NCBI RefSeq assembly: GCF_023284045.1
Contig: NZ_JAKIKQ010000004.1
Coordinates: 1-64,000 of the forward strand
Length of the DNA stretch: 64,000 nucleotides
Reading direction: 5' to 3'
Source: Shewanella kaireitica
GTDB lineage: Bacteria; Pseudomonadota; Gammaproteobacteria; Enterobacterales; Shewanellaceae
Below are positions 25,942 through 33,432 of the stretch, piece by piece. The notes under the pieces were generated by a model. The model made no database searches, was not told where the DNA came from, and saw nothing but the letters and a program-made list of their open reading frames with translations. The position numbers and the translations under genes are program-made. Positions within the stretch are counted from its first letter, which is position 1, and every line of letters begins with the position of its first letter.

Positions 25942-26369
25942 TACCAATTCCATTAAAGATATACTCTGTTCAGAGCTTTCTCAGGGCTTACAATTCAAGG
26001 CGCATTGTGGAAGAAATGGTTATTCCCTTTTGAGACAATGCAACGTTGCCGTGAAAGTCCTGAGACGCTCACAACGTGCGGCTGATATTTAAGGCATGGG
26101 GCAAATCACTTAATACAGCGCATGTGGTATTCGATATACCACTAAATGGTCTATTTTGTTCCATACAAAATAAGGCATTCCGGCCCTCCTTGGCAGTCAG
26201 ATTTAGGAGGTGCGAGACCAAGGATAGTCGAAGGTAGAATAATGCTGGAGCAATTATCGACAGCGGAGCAGGATGCCAGAGCCGAGAATAACGATTGGCT
26301 ATAAGCCACTGACTTGTCTAAAGTGATTTTAACTCCCGCAGAATGAGCAACTCATTAATCGAGTTGGTA
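25942..26369. mobile_element. Second palindromic MITE-like element, 428 bp
   Basis: Ends TACCAATTCCATTAA and TTAATCGAGTTGGTA are related to those of the element at 18470-18796. TAA flanks both sides (25939-25941 and 26370-26372). Shared internal blocks include AATGGTTATTCCCTTTT and GGATGCCAGAGCCGAGAATA. This copy has roughly 100 bp extra in the middle (about 26135-26260). It is non-coding and lies just downstream of the pump terminator. Confidence 0.88.
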
Positions 26370-26659
26370 TAAAGACGTCACCTAATTCTCAAATAACTCA
26401 TAACACGATCAAGTCCTATTCAACTGCAAAACAACTTAAGCTAGCGCTAATCAAATAAGTAACAACAACCCTTAAATATACACGTTGGCAGCATTTGCGA
26501 AACAGGCCGTTAAACACCGTTTAACTTGTGATGGTTAATACAACACTTGAACGTAACCTTAACCTAGATACATTTTCATGCAATCTACTGCTGTATAGAA
26601 TAACACCGAAGCTCAACTAAATGAGCTCGTTATTATAATTACAATTGATGGGTCAAAAC

Positions 26660-28030
26660 ATGAAAATACTAAAAACTGCCGCAGCCTTAGCTGTTGGTGT
26701 TGCACTGCTAACAGGCTGTAATGATGACGACGTCAAGTATGTTGATCATACTGAAGTTAAAATTGCTGCTTATAACCTTTCTTTTGATCGTGCGACTTTT
26801 GCTGACTTAGTTGCAGAGATGGCTATTACCTCCGCAGAGCAAAAGACGCTGGTAGATGCTTACCTTGCAGATCGTGATGCGATGGATCCAGCTGATAAAA
26901 CAGCTGCAGAGAAAGTTATCCAAATTCGTAACGTAGCTGCGATCATTCAAAAGACTCGCCCAGATGTGCTAATGATGGGTGAATATAACAATGATGGCAC
27001 AGGTGAAGACTTATCTGCACTAGAAGGCTTCCAAGCAAACTACCTATCCGTCGCCCAAAGTATTGAGGGAGCAGGTGGTGAAGCTGATCTAGAGCCTATT
27101 GAATACCCATTCGCCGAAAGCTATGGCACTAACACTGGTCTGCTAAGCGGATTCGACTTAAATAACGATGGCTACATCGCGACGGCTGAAGATGTGGGTA
27201 CTAACGAGTACGCAGGCGATACTTGGGGTTTTGGTAAGTATCACGGACAGTACGCTTTTGCGTTAATGTCTAAATACGAAATTGATGCTAAAAATACTCG
27301 TACTTTCCAAGACTTCAAATGGAAAGATCTAGACGGTGCTGAAAACCCATTACTCGATGGCGAAAATTGGTATACCGACGAAGAGTGGCAACAAATGACT
27401 TTGTCATCTAAAAACCACGTCGACGCACCGATTTTAGTTCCGACTAAAGATGGCACTGAGACTATCCACATTCTAATGTCTCACCCAACACCTCCAGTGT
27501 TTGATACCGGTAAGAACAAGCTTCAAAATGCTGCAGAAGTTGAGTTTTGGCATAACTATGTCACAAACTCACAAGACTTTTATGATGATGCTGGTAACAC
27601 TGGCGCCCTAAAAGAAGGTGCTCATTTTGTTATTGTTGGTGACCAGAACCTAGATGCAGCAGTTGGTGCGGGTGATGGTTTTACTGAAGTTATGGCGGCA
27701 CTACATGCTGATCCTGTCGTAAACCAAAATGTGACTAATGGCGATTTGTACCCAACAAGTTTCGGCGCTGCAGAATATGCTGCTGACCGAAGTTCTGAGC
27801 ATCCGTATCCGAATCGTATTACCGCTGAATTCCATAACTCTTATGGCGGAATTAATGCTGACCACGCTATTCCATCAGCTTCACTAAATATTGTCGACTC
27901 AGGTGTATACTGGCAAGCCAGTTACCAAGAAGGTCGTATGCTATTTAACGATGCTCGCATTGGTAAATATGGTACAGGTAAAGACGTATCTTCAGACCAT
28001 CGTATGGTTTGGATTAAAGCTAAGTTTTAA
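26660..28030 (+). CDS. Endonuclease/exonuclease/phosphatase-fold lipoprotein with EF-hand
   Basis: A lipoprotein precursor of about 456 residues. The lipobox LLTGC (lipidated Cys20 from the chosen ATG) is followed by an Asp-rich tether. The mature domain shows the EEP-fold order: IAAYNLSFDR, MMGEYNNDGTG (metal Glu), ILMSHPTPP, FVIVGDQNLDA, INADHAIPS and the closing SSDHRMVWIKAKF. A canonical EF-hand loop, DLNNDGYIATAE (27155-27190), is embedded in the middle. It probably cleaves phosphodiester or phosphomonoester bonds of extracellular substrates. Nuclease, sphingomyelinase-like and phosphatase roles cannot be separated. Earlier in-frame TTG and ATG starts (26645, 26648) would lengthen the signal region. 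Confidence 0.82.
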   Translation: MKILKTAAALAVGVALLTGCNDDDVKYVDHTEVKIAAYNLSFDRATFADLVAEMAITSAEQKTLVDAYLADRDAMDPADKTAAEKVIQIRNVAAIIQKTRPDVLMMGEYNNDGTGEDLSALEGFQANYLSVAQSIEGAGGEADLEPIEYPFAESYGTNTGLLSGFDLNNDGYIATAEDVGTNEYAGDTWGFGKYHGQYAFALMSKYEIDAKNTRTFQDFKWKDLDGAENPLLDGENWYTDEEWQQMTLSSKNHVDAPILVPTKDGTETIHILMSHPTPPVFDTGKNKLQNAAEVEFWHNYVTNSQDFYDDAGNTGALKEGAHFVIVGDQNLDAAVGAGDGFTEVMAALHADPVVNQNVTNGDLYPTSFGAAEYAADRSSEHPYPNRITAEFHNSYGGINADHAIPSASLNIVDSGVYWQASYQEGRMLFNDARIGKYGTGKDVSSDHRMVWIKAKF

Positions 28031-28071
28031 TCTGAACTAAGTTCTAGATTTAGTCCTAGTTAAACTGATAA

Positions 28072-28096
28072 AAGCCTCGATTATTCGGGGCTTTTT
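28072..28096 (+). terminator. Terminator of the EEP lipoprotein gene
   Basis: A 9-bp stem (AAGCCTCGA / TCGGGGCTT, one G-U pair), 4-nt loop, and six T. Confidence 0.88.
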
Positions 28097-28310
28097 TGTG
28101 GTTAAAGGAGGAGACTTCTTTATCCCGCGCTAGAGTGTTGGTTCATTTTGCCTAAAAACGTGGTTATCTTTGAATAAAGGTGTATCTAATCGCCTGCAAC
28201 AGGCAAGCACTCTAATGCATCTGACTGCATCTGATTAAAGTCGTGGCGCCTCGCACTTGATTTAATAAGAGTCAATCCCACAGTGCCCCTGCGAAGGTAT
28301 CTCCATCGTA

Positions 28311-28338
28311 TCTCGGCAACTCCGATGGGGAGTTGTGT
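28311..28338 (+). repeat. Left copy of an inverted sequence flanking the AT-rich island
   Basis: This stretch (core CGGCAACTCCGATGGGGAGT) is related to the reverse complement of 30844-30873 with only a few mismatches. The two copies face each other across the two-gene island. Confidence 0.7.
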
Positions 28339-28478
28339 TTTCTGTAAGTTTTTGAAACTAACTTTTGCCCCAAAGTTGGTTAGCCTTCGAATGAAGGGTA
28401 ATTACATTTTTCTTTAAGCAGTAGCTACGGGGAAGTCTGTTCTATGTTTTAGCTTCATAGCTATCAATCGCCTCCGGC

Positions 28479-28577
28479 GGGGTATGTGCAGATACTGCTG
28501 AAGCTCGCCGCAAGTACGTCCGTGTAGGCTCAACGAAAACATCCCTGTTTTCGAAGGCTTCAGCCGTATCTACACTT
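28479..28577. repeat. Folded non-coding repeat left of the island
   Basis: A hairpin of about 95 bp whose arms, GTGCAGATACTGCTGAAGC and the complement of GCTTCAGCCGTATCTACAC, pair with few mismatches. A smaller GAAAACA/TGTTTTC hairpin lies inside. It is non-coding and resembles a dispersed intergenic repeat; the genome-wide copy number is not known from the window. Confidence 0.6.
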
Positions 28578-28918
28578 GATAATTGGAGTAATCATTAGGT
28601 TGTAGAGTTTGGTTTCTAACTAGGAAATGCCCCTTTATGAGTTGGGGCTGACAGGCTACACAAATGTTCAGCCTCCTAATTGACCTAGTTTTATTAATCC
28701 ATAAATGGTGCTTAATTCTATTTTTTAACACGTCATCGATATTAATAAGCACTTTTCGATTAGGTGTATTCGTTCTTTAACACTATTCTGATAGAGTGCT
28801 GATTAATCAATAGCTTTGCTTAATCAAGGCTTGAATAATAGCCACATTTGTTAGATGTGTATGCTCGTTTTGAAAAATAAACGCTCAACACATAAATACT
28901 AAGACCTTAAATGTAAAT

Positions 28919-29539
28919 ATGAATAATCTACCTAAATATATCGAGACTCTTAATATCATTGAAAGAGATATTGTTGGGATTAAAATTGAGACTTCAAAGG
29001 TTTCTGTTAAGGCAGCTGCAACTTTATTCGCTGTAACGCTGGATCACGCACAAGGAATAAAAAATTGCCTTATTGGAGAAGCATATCCGCCAGCTTTTGC
29101 CTTGTTAAGGGTATTGTTCGAAACATATATTCGCGCAATGTGGTTGGAGAAGTGTGCAGATGAAAAACAGTTGGACAAATTCATCAATGAGGATGAAGTT
29201 GTATCAAAGAAGAACAAAAACCTATATTTCAAGGACATGATTCTAGAGGTAGAGTCACTCCATGAGTTCCCTGCATATTTTTCTGAAATTGCAAAATATA
29301 CGTGGGATGGCCTGAATAGCATCACTCACTCTGGCAGCATACAGCTCCACAATAATTTCAATGGTAGAACCATACAGAGTTGCTATGACGATGAACACAT
29401 TAATGAGGCTTTAGAGTTTTCAGCAATGATCTCTTGTATGGCTTACGCTGGACTATGTGATTTGGCTACAAGTTCTAATGCAGGGCTCGAGTCTGAAAAA
29501 CTTATGACGTTTGTGCAATCCTGGGCATGTAACAAGTAA
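28919..29539 (+). CDS. Accessory protein, DUF6988-like, function unknown
   Basis: A 206-residue soluble, mostly helical protein. Two blocks stand out: YPPAFALLRVLFETYIRAMW (about 56-75, with Arg64 and Glu68) and WDGLNSITHSGSIQLHNN (about 128-145). This Arg-Phe-Glu...Thr-His-Ser-Gly pattern recalls the uncharacterised DUF6988 and DUF5677 families, whose helical fold is compared with HEPN proteins; the recollection is from memory and unverified. No clear ribosome site precedes the ATG. Base composition is more AT-rich than the flanking core genes and codon use differs. It is the first of two plus-strand genes in an accessory island. Confidence 0.6.
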   Translation: MNNLPKYIETLNIIERDIVGIKIETSKVSVKAAATLFAVTLDHAQGIKNCLIGEAYPPAFALLRVLFETYIRAMWLEKCADEKQLDKFINEDEVVSKKNKNLYFKDMILEVESLHEFPAYFSEIAKYTWDGLNSITHSGSIQLHNNFNGRTIQSCYDDEHINEALEFSAMISCMAYAGLCDLATSSNAGLESEKLMTFVQSWACNK

Positions 29540-29734
29540 CAGCTCCCGCCCATACAACTACAGCGCATGGGTAGGAGGGCTAATCTAAACCCCTAAGTTC
29601 CAAATTGTTTATGCCCCTTTTCTTCTCAGTAATTTCATTCCTCGCAATTCAATTAATTGTTATTTGACCTAGCTTTACTTATCTATGTAATGTGTAGAAA
29701 ATGAAAAATTGCAATCATCATCAAGGCTAATAAT

Positions 29735-30676
29735 TTGAAAGAACTACATTTTTATATCATGAATGGTCATGTACTTGTAACTCACAGAATCAAGCTGAGT
29801 TCTAATGAGTACCTCGAACTGAGCAATGCTAGGAAGGTTCTATCAAGGGTACTCAATCATGAAGAATTATATGATCAGGTAATAGAATCCTACGTTGATG
29901 CTAAATCTGTAATGTATGAGATGAGTGTCAGAGCAATTTCTAACAGCGTTACGTGCGATTACGTTAAGAATCATGATTGTCGAAGTAAACTAAATCGACT
30001 TTTTTTCAACAGTCTAAATTTGAGTAAGCTATACCTTGACGACCACTATCGCGAGCATAAAAATAAAGATGGCGATATTGTAAAAACCACTTGTTTCGTC
30101 AATAAAATTACTGATTCAGATAATGATATCGAGAAAATAAAAACGCATCGAGAAGAGATATTCAATGAAAACCCTGAATACGTAGTAGGATGTCAGCTGC
30201 GCAATTATGTTCAACATGCTTCGCTTCCTGTAAGAACTTTCACTTCAGGCTTCCGCACTCGACCTGAAGACAATCAAAATTTTGCAGTGTTTCACGTACC
30301 ACTTGATAAGCAAGCGCTAATAGATGGTGGTGTTAAAAAAAATAAGTTATCAAACTATGGTGATAAAATTGACCTGCACGAAATTATGGATGGCTACATC
30401 TATGCAATTTCAGAAATGCATCTGAAAAGCAGAAGCTTAGTAAAAAATCAGATGGATGAAAGCATAGAAGTCATTAATGCAAAGAGACGTCAAGTTGAGC
30501 TAGAGTATGACTGTTTACTGGATGACATCGATGTTGTTGATACCGCTACCGAGAAGGGGAATCGATTGTTCTCGCTGAACTTGGAATGGTTTAGTGTAGT
30601 TAAGCATTTGCAAAGCAAGAACTCACACCTGTTAAATTTTAAACGCTTTACTCACATACCGTATCAACAGGTATAA
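29735..30676 (+). CDS. Accessory protein with HEPN-like R-X4-H motif, unknown
   Basis: A 313-residue AT-rich, lysine- and aspartate-rich protein with no signal peptide or membrane segment. Arg156-Asn-Tyr-Val-Gln-His161 in QLRNYVQHASLP fits the R-X4-6-H active-site pattern of HEPN ribonucleases, including a polar residue after Arg. Sequence before and after is predicted helical. The C-terminal part (about 225-275) looks like a coiled coil. The start is TTG, 8 bases after AAGG; an ATG at codon 9 is an alternative. The 195-bp gap to the first island gene makes co-transcription possible. A toxin or phage-defence role is a hypothesis; nothing identifies it firmly. Confidence 0.55.
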   Translation: MKELHFYIMNGHVLVTHRIKLSSNEYLELSNARKVLSRVLNHEELYDQVIESYVDAKSVMYEMSVRAISNSVTCDYVKNHDCRSKLNRLFFNSLNLSKLYLDDHYREHKNKDGDIVKTTCFVNKITDSDNDIEKIKTHREEIFNENPEYVVGCQLRNYVQHASLPVRTFTSGFRTRPEDNQNFAVFHVPLDKQALIDGGVKKNKLSNYGDKIDLHEIMDGYIYAISEMHLKSRSLVKNQMDESIEVINAKRRQVELEYDCLLDDIDVVDTATEKGNRLFSLNLEWFSVVKHLQSKNSHLLNFKRFTHIPYQQV

Positions 30677-30843
30677 CAAAACATTCGGTAAGGCATTCCT
30701 TTTAAAGAACATGATTTAGCCATAGTTTTTCTAATACCAAGCTTCCACGTTAGATAAAAAACTCTAGCTCATTTTTGTCCAATAATTAGCTTCCCCGTTG
30801 GGCAGATACCTAGTGACTAACAGCCATTACAGACTCACCTAAT

Positions 30844-30873
30844 ACACACACTCCCCATCGAAGTTGCCGAAGT
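30844..30873 (-). repeat. Right copy of the inverted sequence flanking the island
   Basis: The reverse complement (core CGGCAACTTCGATGGGGAGT) closely matches 28311-28338. It lies about 170 bp after the second island gene. Confidence 0.7.
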
Positions 30874-30881
30874 ACGTTGAA

Positions 30882-30961
30882 GAAATAGTCGTAATGCCCA
30901 CACGGACGTGGGCATAGCTTTCGCGGGACAGGATGTCCCATCGGAAGCGCTAGGCTATTTC
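30882..30961. repeat. Folded non-coding repeat with two inner hairpins
   Basis: An outer stem (GAAATAG / CTATTTC) encloses two hairpins: ATGCCCAC with GTGGGCAT, and GGGACA with TGTCCC extended by GCTT..AAGC. The overall shape is a three-way junction. It is non-coding. Confidence 0.65.
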
Positions 30962-31485
30962 GAATAAGTATGAGGAAGACAACTTCGTTTGGGGCGCTGA
31001 GGGATTGTTAAGGGGCGCAAGCGCTTTGCCCCTTGGCTCGGGTGTGGGCGAAGCGCCACGATCTTATATCAAACGAAGTTTGATTGGTTTGGCTTTTAGA
31101 TGGAGAAGTGCTTTAAGCACCAACAAACTTTTGTCCAAAAACGAGTTAACGATTACCATGGACATGCTAGCTATTCATCTGAGTTAGGCTGTGCAAGCTG
31201 CTAATTATGGATGATTTAGCAGAGCCTATAGGGATATATATACGGCTTTTTTGCAAAAGCTAAATGCAGTTGAATTGCTCTTGATAACAATGATATACCC
31301 TTAATCTCGGTACTGATCTTTAGACTCTCAACATAACTCATTCTTTTCCAAAATCAAGCTAACAGCAAGCGATTATATCGTTATTGGTTGACTAATAGAC
31401 AAACGGTTTATTGCTATCGCTGAGCGACAACATACTTGGAATGATAAATGCGCAGAAGCTGAGCGTGGTTTTGCTTGTAGAAAGG

Positions 31486-31548
31486 AAAAACCCACTCCGA
31501 AGAGTGGGCTTTAAAGCTTGCTTTAACTTTTGCAGGGAAAAAGCGAAC
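31486..31548 (-). ncRNA. Candidate short RNA with UUCG-loop terminator
   Basis: On the minus strand a perfect TATAAT (31555-31560), with GATACA 17 bp upstream, is followed about 40 bases later by a hairpin. The hairpin has a 7-bp stem CCCACTC/GAGTGGG closed by a TTCG loop, and five T follow it. The predicted transcript is about 63 nt and contains no reading frame. The adh gene upstream has its own hairpin at 31757-31798, so this terminator is not simply the end of adh. Both ends are predictions. Confidence 0.45.
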
Positions 31549-31756
31549 ACTTTAATTATATCGCAATTGCAGTAATTTGTATCCAGTATTACTACCAGAA
31601 ACTGCCTGTTTATGGGCTTTTGACTGATATATTTGAATGTTTGTCACACAAATGTATCAATTTGTTCAAGCTCTAAAACGCTTCGGATCATATACCTCGG
31701 TAAAACTGACGCTATTCTTGTCTTCTAATTGCATAAAGTAGTCTTTAGCAATGAAA

Positions 31757-31798
31757 GATAGCAAGCAACATCAAGGGAGCGATGATACGCTTGCTATC
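31757..31798 (-). terminator. Hairpin after the iron alcohol dehydrogenase gene
   Basis: A perfect 10-bp stem (GATAGCAAGC / GCTTGCTATC) with a long 22-nt loop and a short T-run on the minus strand, about 40 bases after the stop codon. Confidence 0.55.
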
Positions 31799-31836
31799 CA
31801 TTCACCTTTTACTAAACAGGCTTTATCTGCGTCTGA

Positions 31837-32985
31837 TTACAAAGCGTTAGTAAAGATCTGACAGATCTCTTCATGAGTCGCTTGTTTAGGGTTAGTAAAT
31901 CCACAAGCATCTTTCAGTGCATTATCTGCAAGTGTTGGGATATCTTCAGCTTTAACACCTAGTTTAGTGAGGTTCTCTGGGATCTTCACTGCAACTGAAA
32001 GTGCTTTAATTGCTTCTAGTGCTGCGCTTGCGCCTTCGGCGTCGCTCATGGCGCTCACTTCAACACCCATTGCCTTAGCAACATCTTTTAAGCGCTCTGG
32101 CACCACTTGTGCGTTGTAAGCTTGTACATGTGGTAGTAGCAATGCATTACATACACCGTGTGGTAGGTCGTAGAATCCACCTAACTGATGCGCCATCGCG
32201 TGTACATATCCTAAGCTAGCATTGTTAAATGCCATACCTGCTAGGAACTGTGCATAAGCCATTTGGTCACGTGCTTCGATGCTCTGACCGTTTTCTACAG
32301 CTTCAACTAGGTTACCCTTGATGAGCTCAATCGCTTTGATTGCACAGGCATCTGTAATTGGGTTTGCAGCGATTGAAACATAAGCTTCAATTGCGTGAGT
32401 CAGTGCATCCATACCCGTTGCAGCTGTTAGGCCTGCAGGCTTTAGAAGCATGAGCTCTGGGTCATTAACAGAGAGCAGCGGTGTGGTGTTTTTGTCAACG
32501 ATGGCCATTTTTATGTGGCGTGCTTCATCGGTGATAATACAGAAACGAGTCATTTCACTCGCGGTACCCGCTGTGGTGTTGATAGCAACAAGTGGTAGTT
32601 GTGGCTTAGTAGACACATCTAGCCCTTCGTAATCTTTAATGCTGCCGCCGTTGGTTGCAACTAATGCAATACCTTTAGCACAGTCATGAGGAGAGCCACC
32701 GCCAAGAGAGATAACAAAGTCACAGTTATTTGCTTTAAGCAATTCAAGACCTGCAACAACGTTACCAGTGGTTGGGTTTGGTTGAACACCGTCGAACACA
32801 ACTGAAGCAATATCATTGCTTGCAAGCTTGTCAGTCACTTGAGCTACTAACCCAATTTCAACTAACGGCTTGTCTGTAACAATTAAGGCATTTTTAAAGC
32901 CCAGAGTTTTGATATCACCAATCGCTTCAGTAACCGCATCTTTACCTAAGACATTGACAGAAGGGATGAAAAATTTAGCAGCCAT
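31837..32985 (-). CDS. Iron-containing alcohol dehydrogenase
   Basis: A group III (Fe-dependent) alcohol dehydrogenase of about 382 residues, similar to Zymomonas AdhB and E. coli YiaY/FucO, interconverting primary alcohols and aldehydes with NAD(H). The NAD site is [14 protein letters not shown] (about 92-105). Iron ligands are visible as Asp193 and His197 in [12 protein letters not shown], a His in [11 protein letters not shown] (262 or 266) and His276 in [21 protein letters not shown] is also characteristic. The ATG follows AGGTGG by 6 bases; an upstream GTG overlaps that site. It is divergent from the glycogen operon across 447 bp. Fermentative ethanol metabolism is likely but the substrate is not proven. 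Confidence 0.93.
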   Translation of the reverse strand: MAAKFFIPSVNVLGKDAVTEAIGDIKTLGFKNALIVTDKPLVEIGLVAQVTDKLASNDIASVVFDGVQPNPTTGNVVAGLELLKANNCDFVISLGGGSPHDCAKGIALVATNGGSIKDYEGLDVSTKPQLPLVAINTTAGTASEMTRFCIITDEARHIKMAIVDKNTTPLLSVNDPELMLLKPAGLTAATGMDALTHAIEAYVSIAANPITDACAIKAIELIKGNLVEAVENGQSIEARDQMAYAQFLAGMAFNNASLGYVHAMAHQLGGFYDLPHGVCNALLLPHVQAYNAQVVPERLKDVAKAMGVEVSAMSDAEGASAALEAIKALSVAVKIPENLTKLGVKAEDIPTLADNALKDACGFTNPKQATHEEICQIFTNAL

Positions 32986-33432
32986 AAAATCCACCTATAA
33001 GCTTAATGTTAAAGTTTGTTATCTTTTCTGGTAATTAAAGTACCAACACTTGTGGGGTAAAGGTGTGATCTGGCTCTAAATTAGCCTTAAATCTAGTGTA
33101 AATGACTTCAAAACTAGATCCAGGTAGCTAATTCTGTAATTTTACGACATCAGCAAGCGTGGTTTGCTGATACAAGCGCTACTTAGGCTAAGAGAATGTG
33201 CTTTATTGATGCAATTCCTGCGCGTTTATCGTGCAATCACAAAGCAGCTTAACGCTACTTGTTAGTTTTTTACTGATAAGGAGGAAAGCTATATTTTTAT
33301 TTAAGCTGCTGATTTTCATCGAATGCGAATTGTCACCCCAATGAAATAAAACTGTCTTCAAGCTGTTACTTGTTATTGGCATGGTTACTGCTCCATCTAG
33401 AGAGTGCATTGCCAAGTCCAAGGATGAGAAGC
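32986..33432. other. Divergent intergenic region between adh and malQ, 447 bp
   Basis: It must contain promoters for the alcohol dehydrogenase and the whole glycogen operon. No convincing -10/-35 pair, CRP or FNR palindrome was found by eye. TTGTCA at about 33329 is an isolated -35-like match. Confidence 0.45.

Larger units (their letters stand above)
28097..28918. other. Left flank of the AT-rich island, about 820 bp without a gene
   Basis: It holds the inverted sequence at 28311-28338 and the hairpin at 28479-28577. The rest is AT-rich DNA leading to the first island gene. A 60-codon minus-strand frame (28570-28752) has no ribosome site and overlaps the repeat, so it is not called. Confidence 0.6.
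30677..31485. other. Right flank of the island, about 800 bp without a gene
   Basis: It contains the inverted sequence, the folded repeat, and then a GC-richer stretch (about 30980-31130) with GGGGCGCAAGCGCTTTGCCCC and AAACGAAGTTTG inverted repeats, which has the look of a dispersed intergenic repeat. A 60-codon plus-strand frame (31005-31187) lies inside these repeats and is not considered a gene. Confidence 0.6.

Noticed and set aside
28570-28752. 60-codon minus-strand frame in the island flank
   Set aside because: Overlaps the folded repeat, lacks a ribosome site, and has no recognisable sequence.
30733-30760. Another copy of the TACCAA palindromic element
   Set aside because: Only a TAATACCAA start is present; no matching right end or target duplication nearby.
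28479-30961. Integron attC sites around the island genes
   Set aside because: The folded repeats lack the attC core GTTRRRY/RYYYAAC pairs, and no integrase is present.
31005-31187. 60-codon plus-strand frame
   Set aside because: Lies in GC-rich inverted repeats that appear non-coding.
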